Shown: positions 30,590 through 42,332 of the stretch, in pieces
How the letters are laid out: each line of letters starts with the position of its first letter
Position numbering within the stretch: position 1 is the stretch's first letter
The notes under the pieces: model-generated
What the model was told of the DNA's origin: nothing
The model's input: the letters and a program-made list of their open reading frames with translations, nothing else
Database searches by the model: none
Translations under genes and position numbers: made by a program
Assembly (NCBI RefSeq): GCF_947241705.1
Contig: NC_079270.1
Span: 62,001-126,000, forward strand
Length of the DNA stretch: 64,000 bases
Direction of reading: 5' to 3'
Source of the DNA: Saccharomyces mikatae IFO 1815
Taxonomy: Eukaryota; Ascomycota; Saccharomycetes; Saccharomycetales; Saccharomycetaceae

Positions 30590-32338
30590 TTAACTAACAT
30601 CGCCATGCGACATACCTAATTGAACAATAGCATAAACGTTTAATAATGATAGGAAGATCCACACAATAATAGCAATCACAGTGATAATCCAATTGTTCGC
30701 CATATTAACAACCTTGACATCCTTTCCATTTTCCAGTTCCATGTCACTGGTATTATTATTCTCTACTGTGCTTTCTGCATCGCCTGCAGCCACAGATCTG
30801 TCATTGTTACTTTGTTTATCAATGTTCCCTTCTTCAGTATGATCGATAGTAATTTCTGTTTTCATAATCGATTTCTTGCAAGTGAAAAAGATTAAAGGTG
30901 CCACTAAAAAGGGCAAAACTATGGACAAAACAACTTGAGATGCATTCAATGCCTTTGACAGTGCTTCTCTTCCAATACAGATAGAAATAATCAAACAGGG
31001 AATTATGGAGATGCATCTTGTGGCTAACCTTCTTTGCCATGGCTGCAATTTCCAATTAATATGACCTTCACTGACAATTTGACCCGCCATGGTACAAACA
31101 ACACCTGCAGATTGACCACTCATTAAAAGCGCCAGCATGAAAATCGTGCCTGCTGCTGGCGCCAAATTCCTTGACAACAATTTATGAATAGTAAATAAAT
31201 CTGCCCCATCAGCTTCTGGAGAATCGTATAATGTAGAGCCTGCTACAACAAGGATAGCGCAATTGACAAACAGTGCCAATGTGAAGAGAGTTATGCTTAA
31301 TTCAATCATAGAGTATTTCATACAATACTTGATAGCAGCATTCGTTGGTCTATAATTGAAGTATCTTTCTTCCATAATATTTTCAGCAGACTTAGAATCC
31401 TTCTTTTTATGTTCATCCTCTAAGACAGTGTAATGGCCATGCGTAACATCATAATCTAAAAGCCTTGGCTGCACCAACGCAGAACCCAAAAATAAGGAAT
31501 GTGGCATGACAGTAGCACCCAGAATGGAGATGGCAGTATAAATACCGTTATGATCAAACATTTGAGAAGATGGAACGAATCCTCTAAACACCTGTCTGAT
31601 CGAGGTACTCTTTGGGATGTAAGCCAACTCTATGGCAAAACAAATGCAGACGCCTACGACTAATACAGCAACGAAGCATTCAAAAATCCTAATAAACTTA
31701 ATCGAAGATGCGCCTGGCTTGTATGTAAACATTATTAGAAATACGTCCACAACAGTAATAGCTACTCCCGCTGGAAGTGGGACCTTGATCAGAATGTTCA
31801 GAGCAATTGCCGTACCAATAACTTCGGCTATATCAGTAGCTATAACTGCACATTCTGCGAAGAAATATAATGTCCAGTTGAGCCATCTTGGCAAGTACTC
31901 TCTGCAAGCCCTACTCAAATCCAGACCTGTAACGGAACCCAACTTGATACACAGACATTGTAAGAATATAGCAATAAAGTTCGATAACAAGATGATACAG
32001 AGCAACGAAAATTGATTGGACGCACCTGCATCAACAGCAGTGGAGTAGTTACCGGGATCGATATAAGCCACACTAACCATTAATCCTGGACCAATAAACT
32101 TCAAGTATTTAGAAAAAATGTCTCTCATCACCTGCCTTTTCGAAATATACGGGTCTTCTGTTTCATTGTCACTCGAATTGGCTGTGATAGTTTTTATCGG
32201 AACATTCTCCTCAAAGACTACCGTAGAGTCTTTCTTATCCTTTAGTTCAAAACTTTCCCCAGAGACATGGTTTCTTTGATGAGTTTCGCTTACAACTTCA
32301 ACTGTAGTTTCGGCACGAGATGAACCAACTTTGACCAT
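30590..32338 (-). CDS. SMF1: Divalent metal transporter Smf1 (Nramp family)
   Basis: Proton-coupled Mn2+ (also Fe2+, Cu2+, Cd2+) transporter of the plasma membrane; in S. cerevisiae metal-replete cells send it to the vacuole through Bsd2 and Rsp5. It has 582 residues (S. cerevisiae 575). About 11-12 membrane segments begin near residue 75. The metal-binding DPGN motif of the first segment (AYIDPGNYST) and the MPHSLFLG motif of the sixth are intact. The hydrophilic N-terminus, with several Lys residues, is the likely ubiquitylation region. The extra length lies in the variable N-terminal and late hydrophilic loops. Confidence 0.97.
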   Translation of the reverse strand: MVKVGSSRAETTVEVVSETHQRNHVSGESFELKDKKDSTVVFEENVPIKTITANSSDNETEDPYISKRQVMRDIFSKYLKFIGPGLMVSVAYIDPGNYSTAVDAGASNQFSLLCIILLSNFIAIFLQCLCIKLGSVTGLDLSRACREYLPRWLNWTLYFFAECAVIATDIAEVIGTAIALNILIKVPLPAGVAITVVDVFLIMFTYKPGASSIKFIRIFECFVAVLVVGVCICFAIELAYIPKSTSIRQVFRGFVPSSQMFDHNGIYTAISILGATVMPHSLFLGSALVQPRLLDYDVTHGHYTVLEDEHKKKDSKSAENIMEERYFNYRPTNAAIKYCMKYSMIELSITLFTLALFVNCAILVVAGSTLYDSPEADGADLFTIHKLLSRNLAPAAGTIFMLALLMSGQSAGVVCTMAGQIVSEGHINWKLQPWQRRLATRCISIIPCLIISICIGREALSKALNASQVVLSIVLPFLVAPLIFFTCKKSIMKTEITIDHTEEGNIDKQSNNDRSVAAGDAESTVENNNTSDMELENGKDVKVVNMANNWIITVIAIIVWIFLSLLNVYAIVQLGMSHGDVS

Positions 32339-32937
32339 CTTAACTTGATAAAAAGTGTCTGATTGTTTCTACTTGTTCAGAGTTTCTTCACACTATGTAC
32401 TGGAGGGCTTCTTGATTTATAATTCACGAGCTAATTGTCTATCTTGACTTATATACTTAGATGAACTACTTACGCGGAGTTTAAGAATTTTAAGAAAAAG
32501 AAATGCAGTATATTAGGGATACTGGGGAACATCTAGTGCGGCGAAGGGCTTGACCCAAGATTTCGAACAGCAATCTCTAAGATAAATATTCACCTTACTT
32601 AGTTTACTACCGCACCCATTTACATCTTCGAGAGTACTGTGCAATTACTATGTTAACGCCGTTGTCTAGGCGATGCTGGCTTCTACAAATTGGCGTCGTA
32701 TTTACCATATGTAGTAAAAATGACTAGCTAGCCAAATACACCCAAATCTGGCTAGCTGAATTAAGAAAGAAAAAACAGCTGAAAGGAACGCGTTAACGAT
32801 TCAATTCGAGTGAAGTATTCCTAGAACCTTGTGGCAAAGCTTTTGTCGCTACCGTAGCTCTTTAACTTGATTATTATTACTTGTTTTATGATGATAATTG
32901 TAGTATTATATATATATATAAAATATTGATTTTATAT
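32339..32937. promoter_or_regulatory. SMF1 promoter / RPS19A 3' region
   Basis: A 599-bp gap between two minus-strand genes. It contains the SMF1 promoter, a 9-bp inverted repeat around an ACACCCA core (listed separately) and a short TA run at about 32909-32922 close to the RPS19A stop. Confidence 0.5.
32726..32757. repeat. Inverted repeat around ACACCCA in the SMF1 promoter
   Basis: AGCTAGCCA at 32726-32734 is repeated as its complement TGGCTAGCT at 32749-32757, with a 14-nt spacer that contains ACACCCA. It lies about 390 bp upstream of SMF1. ACACCC fits the loose core of Aft-type iron regulators and part of a Rap1 site; neither is proven. Confidence 0.55.
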
Positions 32938-33753
32938 TTATTCGTCTTCTTCCAAAGTTTGAGCGGCGATACGATCCAAATCTCTTTGACCATTTTCAGA
33001 GATTCTTCTACCACCCTTTGGAGAGATTTCGACAATACCGATTTTTTCCAAAGCTTGCAAGACCTTTCTGTTAATAGAACCGGAAGCATCAATGTGCTTG
33101 TATGGTCTGACACCTCTGCTCTTGGCACCACCGTACAACTTGTTCAACTTACCAACACCAACTTGCTTTCTCATGTAAATATGTCTAGCGACAGAGGCGG
33201 CACGTTTGTAAAACCAACCTTCAGAATCTTGTGGTGGCATTTCATTACCAGAAGAGGTCTTGACGATGTCAACGTAACCTGGAACTTCTAGCTTACCTTG
33301 TCTTTGCAAGAAAGAAGCATAAGCGTTAATAAAATCTTGAGCAGCAACGTCTCTGAAGAAAAGAAAATCAAAACAAAAAAAAGTTAGTAACTGATGTAGT
33401 TTAATAATATAGTCTCATCGATCATTAGGTTTCGTCGGTCTTTATTAGATACAACAGAAATGTAGAAAATAAGAGGCTTTAAGTTTGGCACCCCTATCCT
33501 TGCTTTACCACGCTCTGCACTTACTTTTACAATTTGCACACTCGCGAAATCCGATCATTACTTTATCCTTGTCATTGCTACATATTACTAGGTTGGTAAA
33601 TTAGTTGTGCGAGTTTTTGCTTGGAGAGAAAGAAATTGGTGGGCGTATTCACTGCTTAAATGACCGCGTTTTATTTCCATTTGATCACTTGAAACATATA
33701 ACATTGATTATTATTATCGTAATTTTTACGTACCTAACGGAAACACCTGGCAT
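32938..33753 (-). CDS. RPS19A: Small-subunit ribosomal protein eS19, spliced
   Basis: 40S ribosomal protein of the head, needed for pre-40S maturation. Exon 1 is 33734-33753 (20 nt) and exon 2 is 32938-33352; joined they give 144 residues starting MPGVSVRDVAAQDF. The Pro at position 2 points to the A copy, since the B copy of S. cerevisiae starts MAG as I recall. The intron begins GTACGT rather than GTATGT and ends CAG, with TACTAAC at 33383-33389 (minus strand). The protein is nearly identical to its relative. Codon bias is strong. Confidence 0.97.
33353..33733 (-). other. RPS19A intron (381 nt)
   Basis: Intron with the non-majority 5' splice site GTACGT, a perfect TACTAAC branch site at 33383-33389 and 3' site CAG 30 nt beyond. 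GTACGT is a known variant in yeast ribosomal protein introns. No snoRNA-like element is visible. Confidence 0.93.
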
Positions 33754-34306
33754 ATTTATTCTATTTGTCGATCGCAACACTTCGCTAACAAGCTAAAATA
33801 TCAATAAACACACCTGATATCCGATATACAACTCTTAGTTACTGCGCTTTCACCTATATCTTGCAATTGTCTCAATGAAGCCTTTGCGAAAAGGCTAGAA
33901 TGCCGAATATGACTTTGGAAGTTTCACAGCGTATGGTGACCGAATTTCATGAGAACCAAAAAAAGCGCTATAGTCCAGCTCAAGAGAAGGTATGGGTTAA
34001 CATGTGGTACATATGTACGGATGTATAGTATCCAGAATTGAAATCTTGTAGTAGAATGAACGACGATTGAAAATGAAAATGGTTCTTTTAAAAGTGTTAG
34101 CCAGAACCATTGAACCCGCGGTCAACCTAATAGTTGGATGATATCGTTCCGCGGTAAGGTCTGACACAATTTATCATGTATCTACGCTTTTAAATACTAA
34201 TGAAATGTTCCAAAATTTGAAAGAAACGATTAAAAGTGTATGTAGTTTATGAATTACAAATGAGTAATGATAAAAGAGTAAATATGAAATTTTGATCTCA
34301 TCTAAC
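33754..34306. promoter_or_regulatory. RPS19A promoter / RPL18A 3' region
   Basis: A 553-bp gap between two minus-strand ribosomal protein genes. Near 33754 is the RPS19A leader; Rap1 sites are at 33988-34024 (listed separately). The part near 34307 is the RPL18A 3' end. A short plus-strand open frame at 33900-34028 is noted under findings. Confidence 0.6.
33988..34024 (-). promoter_or_regulatory. Rap1 sites before RPS19A
   Basis: On the minus strand 34013-34024 reads ACATCCGTACAT, a strong Rap1 site, and 33988-34001 reads GTTAACCCATACCT, a weaker one. They lie about 240-270 bp upstream of the RPS19A start, the usual distance for Rap1 in ribosomal protein promoters. Confidence 0.7.
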
Positions 34307-35737
<1,431 letters not shown>

Positions 35738-37243
35738 TCAAAACTTACATAGTTTTGCACCAACACACATGTGCCTTGATATAATATAGCATGCAGCACC
35801 TGCTGCCATTAATGCTGAATTGAATATAATGAAATGGTTATAGTTTGCGACAGTACCTTTGCCAATCAAAGTACCACCAATAGGTAAAACTGGGATTGTT
35901 ATCAACGATTGTAACAGGTATACTGTTGCATAACGTTTGCCAAAATCAGTGGTTTTGGATATTTGTCCAATGCAGACAGGCGTTAGTGATAAGATGGATC
36001 CCGTTGAAAACCCCCAGAGACAAACATATGCCCATAGAACCTTCGTGTTACCACCAAACGGTAACCACAAGACAAAATTGAATATGGCTGCCATTGAAAT
36101 GGTAATGATTTCTATGTTAAATCTCCCAATGAACTTGTCCGCAAAATAACCTGGAATATACCTTCCAAGTACTCCAACAGCGTTTGAAGCAGTTATCATT
36201 GTATAAGCAACATTTTCTGTGTTTCCCCTTGCCATAGAATAAGATGCAAGGTATGTAGCGCATGAAGTTAGTGAGCTTTCAGCAAAAGAAGCACCTATTG
36301 CCACGAACAAAAATTTACCCTCCAGAAAATACTTCCAATTAAAAACGGAGGAAAAGTACCACTTTGCTAAATCAGAATTGGATTTGAATGGTTGAACAAT
36401 AGGTTTGGTTCTCTCTCTAGCTAAGACCGAGGCACAAATGAGGCACATTAAACAAATGAATGACAAAATTCGAATAGCCCATTGAAAGCCGACTTCTTTA
36501 TATAATTTTCTCAGCATAATGGGGAAAACTATACCACCTACCGAACCTCCCATGGTGCTAATGGATGTTGCAATTCCTCTTCTTTTTAGGAACCACGTGG
36601 CAACAGTGCCAATCAAAGGAGTCATCAAAATTCCCGTTCCAAGCCCAGAGCATACGGAAAATGCTAAAATGAACTGCCATACTGACTTACAATTTGCCAA
36701 GGCAAACAGTCCCCCAGTATATATGATTGTACCTATGCACATCAAACCAATACTACCATTTCTATCAAAATAGCCACCAGATAATATACAGCTTAAAAAG
36801 CTGATAGCTAGATACAAGGAGAAAATCCAAGACGTTGTCGATGAGGAGATTTTTTCCAGCTGATGCTTAGATATGTACGATTCAATAGCCCCTAAGGAGT
36901 TGATTAAGCCGAATACTGGGACCAGTCCCATAAAGGCTCCAAATACAACCAACCATGCTTGGATTCCACCATCTGGGAACTCTCTATCATCGTCGTAGAT
37001 GAGAGAAGCTTCCGGGGTATTCAAAACCCTTGATGTGACGTTTGTTAATTTGCTAGCATCGAGGTCAACTTGATCACTGTTTTTCTTCAAAATTGCGTCA
37101 TCTGCATTGAAGCTTGGACGATAGCCTGAACTTGGGCCTTCTCTCATCTCCAGTTCCACCTCTTCATCTCTCGTAGCTTGAGATTCATGATCCTTTGGGA
37201 ACAAGAACCTCTTAGAGCTCGCAATAATAGGAATGTTCAACAT
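35738..37243 (-). CDS. MCH4: Monocarboxylate-permease-like transporter Mch4
   Basis: Major facilitator protein related to mammalian monocarboxylate transporters; the S. cerevisiae protein does not carry monocarboxylates and its substrate is uncertain. It has 501 residues, the same length. A hydrophilic N-terminus of about 95 residues ends in the family motif [14 protein letters not shown], followed by about 12 membrane segments with a charged central loop (about residues 275-300). No missing parts. Divergent from RRI2. Confidence 0.94.
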   Translation of the reverse strand: MLNIPIIASSKRFLFPKDHESQATRDEEVELEMREGPSSGYRPSFNADDAILKKNSDQVDLDASKLTNVTSRVLNTPEASLIYDDDREFPDGGIQAWLVVFGAFMGLVPVFGLINSLGAIESYISKHQLEKISSSTTSWIFSLYLAISFLSCILSGGYFDRNGSIGLMCIGTIIYTGGLFALANCKSVWQFILAFSVCSGLGTGILMTPLIGTVATWFLKRRGIATSISTMGGSVGGIVFPIMLRKLYKEVGFQWAIRILSFICLMCLICASVLARERTKPIVQPFKSNSDLAKWYFSSVFNWKYFLEGKFLFVAIGASFAESSLTSCATYLASYSMARGNTENVAYTMITASNAVGVLGRYIPGYFADKFIGRFNIEIITISMAAIFNFVLWLPFGGNTKVLWAYVCLWGFSTGSILSLTPVCIGQISKTTDFGKRYATVYLLQSLITIPVLPIGGTLIGKGTVANYNHFIIFNSALMAAGAACYIISRHMCVGAKLCKF

Positions 37244-38426
37244 TCTCTTCTTGTTCTATTTATCAGGACTTTTTTTGTTGAAAAGACAATATATAAAACT
37301 GAGGACTGTCGTGTAAATTGGTCTAGGGCGCACTAAGCTATTTTTCTCTTGTAATCACTCTTTTATTATATCTTGGATCCACCTATGACTCTTTAACATC
37401 TCGCCTGTTAATTACCGCTTATAGGCACGGCTGAATCATTTTTGAGAAAGCTTTCGAAATTCCTGGAAAAGGAAAAAGATTCTTATCATCAGCATCAGGC
37501 GGATCTTCTGAGTTGCAGACACAGTGAAGCCCCTAATTGGGGATAAAAAGGACTTATGCGAATTTCAACGTGATCAGAAACCTCTTAGTAGCACGAGTTA
37601 AATCAATTCAGTGTGGCCTGGACGAGAATCTTTCGTATAGGTGGAAGCTCTTATCTTTTGCAACTGCTTCTATGCAGCCGATCTTGCATCCACATATATT
37701 TGTTCGCATTTTAGATGACCAGATAGAGCCGGTTACAAAAGTCGTTTATGATACATGTGTTACATACTGGAGGTTTGTGTTTCCCTTTTTTTTTCAATGG
37801 AGTTATCCATCATACGGGGAGTAAGCAATGGTGCCGTTTCTGGTTGGTCTACCATCCAGTAAATATCACCAGCGATGGCACTGGTAACCGATCAGTCTCT
37901 GTATATCGCACATACGTACATCCTGAGAAAATTATTCATAATATTCGGGTTTGCATGCGATTTTTATATTTGTGCAAAAGAGCATTTTTTAGATTCTTCT
38001 ATTAGGAATTTTTGCCTCAACAATAGTGACAGTGATCTTATTTTCGGAGTTCTATTACCGAAATGTGTAAGTCCAGACTACAGTTTATTTAATGGCAGCA
38101 AAATAGCATCTACTTATTTTTTGTAACTTTTTCAAAACTCATCTCTTAAATACACACTAAGTATATACAAGATACAGAATCTGCGTACGTGTGCGAGTAG
38201 TAGCCTGTATATGACAACACTGGCAATTATTTGAAAGTTGCTGGTGTAGCTTCAACATCATATTTTTTTGTTTGTTTAAGAACTGATTATTTTTAGAAAA
38301 ATTTATCTGATCCTCGCTGAAAAATAATATAAGGGGAGTTAAATCAATTGTTTGTAATATCTTCAACTGATCACTTATTACAAGGTTTAGAGCAATAAAG
38401 AGCACAAAGCTTCATCAGAGCCAAAA
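37244..38426. promoter_or_regulatory. MCH4/RRI2 divergent region, YOL118C position
   Basis: This is the largest genic gap before the repeat region (1183 bp). S. cerevisiae has the doubtful ORF YOL118C here. I see no convincing counterpart: the open frames at 37537-37824 (+) and 38157-38405 (-) have no protein-like features. It should hold two promoters; no strong activator motif stands out. Confidence 0.45.
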
Positions 38427-40370
38427 ATGTCTGATGAAGATGATAACTATGATGACTTCATGCTATCGGATGACGAGGGCATGGAGTCCATTGAAATGGA
38501 AGAAGAAACCGGAGATGAAGATGAAGAAATGTATAAATCAAATGAAGACAATAATCAAGATGATCAAGAACAAAGGATGGAACAATATGTACAACATGTT
38601 CAAGACACATTCGAAAAAAAAAACGGCAAAAAGGCAGAAGATATTTGCGGAAAACTCTTTGAAGAAGCTCGAAACCTCAAAGAGGACGAACAATATAAAG
38701 AAGCCCGTGATTCATTTTTAAGAATCTATCATATGGAAGAATTTTCATCTGAGGAAAATATAGACAGACTCATGACATGGAAATTCAAGTCACTGAATGA
38801 AATACTACATTTAAGAGCCTTACAGCTTTATTATCGGAAAACTGGTGTACAAAATCTAGTTCTCCAAGTTTTAGAAGACACAGCTACTATGTCTTTTTTT
38901 TTACAAAGAATAGACTTCCAAATTGATGAGAACATATTTGAATTGCTTTCAAACACTTTTGAGGTGTTAGCGCCTAAGTGGGAAAGAGTATTCTTGTTTG
39001 ATATTGAGAAAATTGATAAAGAAAACATGATTTGCAAAATCGGGTTTCAAAAGAAATTCATGGATCAGTTTCAATGGATATTAAAAAAATCTGGTAAAAA
39101 TTTCAAACTTCAGAATCTCCAGCGTATAATCAGGAAGAAATTATTTATTGCCATCGTTTGGCATCAAAGGTTGACTGTGGGGAATGTGTTTATTCCAGAA
39201 ATTTCTTCCCAAGTACAGATTACCGACCAGGATAATGAATGTACATCTTTTGAAGAGAATACTGATCTAGAGAGCGTATCTATGTTTCTACAGTATTATA
39301 TACTGGAATATATGCAAACCGCACTAATAGACAATAGAAATTTGTTTAAGAAGTGTATTGACTACTTTGAAAAGATGATATCTCGGTCGCTTACCTTTTC
39401 ACAAGAGTCTGGATTGATGGTGATATTGTATACCTCCAAGACGATTTGGATTTTAGATTCTGATTCAGAAAATGATATATTCTTCGCACTGATGAATTAT
39501 TATGATCGAAAAGAAGAACTAAAAAATATGTTCCTCAATATTTTGAAACACTTGGAAGAGATGGGGAAACTTCGAGAGGGAGATATTACTTCTTCATTCC
39601 ACAAGTTTGTGCTTAGTGGTTTCATTTTTACAAGCATGATATTAGAAGCCATCAGTAAAGATAAAATCAATCCATTTGATTTTCAACAAGTGAAGATTGC
39701 CCTAGGCAGTCCAATTGTTAATGCACTGAAAACTGTATACAAATGTTTCGGACAGCTCGAATTAAAGGAATTGAATGCCAACATATCCCGTATTTCTGAA
39801 TTATCTGTAGTATTAGGTGGAATCATACAAGATATTTATTATCTCGCCCAAACATTAAAATTATGGAGGAGAATTGCACAACTATACTCTTGTATCTCCA
39901 TCAATGACATTATAGGTATGCTACAAATAAGTGATGATAATGAAATGACAAGAGATGACTTGTTGACAATCCTGATGAAATCGATAATGAAGGATAGATC
40001 AGTTGTGTATTTTAAGATAGACTTGACAAGTGATTTAGTTTACTTCGGAGACGAAAATAAGGTCATGCTGCCGAGATGTTCTAAAGAAGAGTTTCGTTTA
40101 ACAAGCTCTCCCAAGGATGGGGAACCATCGACAAATGCTAAACTTATAGATTTTGAGTACGTCAACGACGTTGGAATTTATAATAGTCCAACAAGGATAA
40201 GAACCAAATCCTCTAAGGATTTCTTTAATTCATTAAGAAAAACGAGGGAAACAGTAAAGTTGCCTAGAGTAAAAATCAAGTCGAATGAAGACACATTCCT
40301 ACCATCATATATGAAATTTGCTAACAAGTATTTAGAACTTACCAAATTGGCGTCCAACAACCTGGTTTAG
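38427..40370 (+). CDS. RRI2: COP9 signalosome subunit Rri2 (Csn10)
   Basis: Subunit of the reduced yeast COP9 signalosome, which removes Rub1 from cullins; it thereby acts on ligases that contain Hrt1, encoded in this window. It has 647 residues (S. cerevisiae 645). The N-terminus is very acidic (about residues 1-60), followed by helical repeats and a PCI-type region in the middle to C-terminal part. Such subunits evolve fast, yet the frame is whole. The start at MSDEDDNYDDFM is the only likely one. Confidence 0.92.
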   Translation: MSDEDDNYDDFMLSDDEGMESIEMEEETGDEDEEMYKSNEDNNQDDQEQRMEQYVQHVQDTFEKKNGKKAEDICGKLFEEARNLKEDEQYKEARDSFLRIYHMEEFSSEENIDRLMTWKFKSLNEILHLRALQLYYRKTGVQNLVLQVLEDTATMSFFLQRIDFQIDENIFELLSNTFEVLAPKWERVFLFDIEKIDKENMICKIGFQKKFMDQFQWILKKSGKNFKLQNLQRIIRKKLFIAIVWHQRLTVGNVFIPEISSQVQITDQDNECTSFEENTDLESVSMFLQYYILEYMQTALIDNRNLFKKCIDYFEKMISRSLTFSQESGLMVILYTSKTIWILDSDSENDIFFALMNYYDRKEELKNMFLNILKHLEEMGKLREGDITSSFHKFVLSGFIFTSMILEAISKDKINPFDFQQVKIALGSPIVNALKTVYKCFGQLELKELNANISRISELSVVLGGIIQDIYYLAQTLKLWRRIAQLYSCISINDIIGMLQISDDNEMTRDDLLTILMKSIMKDRSVVYFKIDLTSDLVYFGDENKVMLPRCSKEEFRLTSSPKDGEPSTNAKLIDFEYVNDVGIYNSPTRIRTKSSKDFFNSLRKTRETVKLPRVKIKSNEDTFLPSYMKFANKYLELTKLASNNLV

Positions 40371-40687
40371 AATATCGAACAAATCCATTCGTGTTAGTTT
40401 AAAATCTCGAATCTTTCTACTTACATAAGATAATGTCTTTGTAAAAGCCGTTCGAAAAGTCGTTTATAGTGATAATGTTTTGGAGAGATTCAAGATAATA
40501 AGGATATGGGAAAGGATATGAAAATGTATAATATATTGTGTTGTTAGTAAATATTACTACTAGCCATAATCTGTTGAACAGAGAATTTTTGCTAAAGGTG
40601 GAGCATTCTGATTCATTATCCCAAATTCCCTCGCTTATAAGCAAAAAACGAAATCGCAAAAGGAGAATACTTAGAGTAGGCATCGAA
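40371..40687. promoter_or_regulatory. RRI2/MSN1 intergenic region
   Basis: A gap of 317 bp between plus-strand genes, AT-rich. The MSN1 frame is open for 50 codons back to an ATG at 40538, but the family start is at 40688. No specific motif recognised. Confidence 0.5.
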
Positions 40688-41833
40688 ATGGCAAATAACC
40701 AGCACATGGGGACTTCGAACCTAAATGAAAACGAGGCTATGCTTACGAACCGCGTTGCAGAGTTGGAAAGACGTATGTCGATGTTTGAAGGTATATTTCA
40801 CGCGTTAAGTAACCGTCTCGACCTTCACTTCAAAAAATATGATGTAGTAGTAAATTCGCAACAGCAACAAATCAACGAACTAACCGCGTTTTTATCGACA
40901 TTACTGAACGACCAACAACGCCATGCTGAAATACTTAGTGAGAAACTGGCTGGAACGTTGCACGGAGTGTCTGCTACGTCAATATCTTTAAGTCAGACTC
41001 TTGAACCACAAGGCTTTACCGATGGACCTACGGCAGCAAACACTCAGAGAAACTATTCCTCAGTGTCTATAAATAATAACGAAACTGCACACTCACAAAA
41101 TGAAGCGGCTGTCAGCAACGAAACCCTATTCGAGGACATTTTGAATGGAAATTCACAGGAAAATGATAAGAGTCAACAACAGCCTAACAGCTCGAATCAA
41201 ATTACTCAAGAAAACAACAATAACCCGTCCGTGAATACTCGTTTTAGCAAGCCGCAGAATTACAATCCCAGTCTGGTCACATCTCTGGAAGATTATTCAA
41301 CGAATCCACCTAACAATGATAATGGTCAGAGCCAAGGACTATACATGAGTAGCACGTCTTCCCAATCACAGCAGTCTCCTAATCTGCAGAAAATTTCTCC
41401 TAATCGTGAAAACGCAGCAGAGTCAAATGTACAAGAGAGCGTACCGACATTTGAAGAGGAGCAGTATGAAACCAAAACTGGACTCAAAAGAAAACGAATA
41501 GTTTGTACAAGACCATTCGAATTTATCAAATCACCACATTCAGTGATGGAGGTTTGGAAGGAGTATACTGAAGGTGTAAACGGGCAGCCTTCCATACGGA
41601 AAATGGAAGCTCTTTATCAAACAGCATGGAGGCGGGATCCAGCGGTGAATAAACGATATTCGAGGCGGAAAGTTCTTTGGAAAGCTATTCAAACTGGTCT
41701 TAATCGTGGCTATTCATTAAATTATGTTGTAGAAATTCTAGAAAACTCAAGATATGTTAACGATAAACAGAAGGTTAAACAGCCTATTGGTTGGTTATGT
41801 CACAGTTCTCATATTCCAGAAACTTTAAAGTGA
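40688..41833 (+). CDS. MSN1: Transcription activator Msn1
   Basis: DNA-binding regulator linked in S. cerevisiae to invertase expression, pseudohyphal growth, iron uptake and osmotic stress. It has 381 residues (S. cerevisiae 382). The N-terminus has a coiled coil (about residues 12-80, NRVAELERRMSMFEGIFHAL), then a long Gln/Asn/Ser-rich activation region, and a C-terminal Gcr1/Hot1-type DNA-binding domain from about residue 290 (RPFEFIKSPHSVMEVWKEYT). That domain is essentially unchanged from the relative, while the middle is variable. I took the Met at 40688 (MANNQHMGTSNL); the upstream ATG would add 50 residues with no family support. Confidence 0.95.
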   Translation: MANNQHMGTSNLNENEAMLTNRVAELERRMSMFEGIFHALSNRLDLHFKKYDVVVNSQQQQINELTAFLSTLLNDQQRHAEILSEKLAGTLHGVSATSISLSQTLEPQGFTDGPTAANTQRNYSSVSINNNETAHSQNEAAVSNETLFEDILNGNSQENDKSQQQPNSSNQITQENNNNPSVNTRFSKPQNYNPSLVTSLEDYSTNPPNNDNGQSQGLYMSSTSSQSQQSPNLQKISPNRENAAESNVQESVPTFEEEQYETKTGLKRKRIVCTRPFEFIKSPHSVMEVWKEYTEGVNGQPSIRKMEALYQTAWRRDPAVNKRYSRRKVLWKAIQTGLNRGYSLNYVVEILENSRYVNDKQKVKQPIGWLCHSSHIPETLK

Positions 41834-42332
41834 CATATGTTTCTTGTGTTATCACTTTCACTCCAAATAGCCCTTGTAACACTTATACTTTTCTTAATGA
41901 TTTAATATTGGACTTTCTTCCAAAGTGAGTTGTATCTGTAGTAATAATCTCTAATAATATCCCAAAATAACTCACAAGTCAAGCGAAAACAAATGTGTAC
42001 GTATATATATATATATATATATGCATATGTAATATTCCTTGTATTTTGCACTCTTGAAATTAAAATCAGCGGAACACTTACCTTGATAAAAGTGAGCATT
42101 TGGTAAGTGATACCTTCAGATTCGCTCTCTGATTACCGTTAAGGGTCGAAGAAACTATCATCGCGCTTAGCTTCCTATTCATGATGCCAAAATAAATGTG
42201 AAAAAAAGAAAAAGAAAATAACGTAGAATAAACTTGAAAACTTAAGTATTAACCCATGCGCAAACAAATGACAGAAGAATTTACGCAGTTTACTTTAAAG
42301 TGTGAGTAAATAAAAGGACCATAACTGAAAGT
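41834..42332. other. MSN1/PAP2 intergenic region with TA repeat
   Basis: A 499-bp gap between plus-strand genes. A (TA)n tract of about ten units lies at 42003-42022. The PAP2 promoter must be in the right half; no clear motif recognised. Confidence 0.5.

Noticed and set aside
37537-38405. Frames in the MCH4/RRI2 gap as possible YOL118C
   Set aside because: Neither strand nor sequence gives a convincing match to a conserved small protein, and the S. cerevisiae ORF is itself of doubtful status.
40538-40687. N-terminal extension of MSN1 by 50 residues
   Set aside because: The family starts at MANNQHMG-like sequence; the upstream residues have no family match and the frame is probably open by chance.
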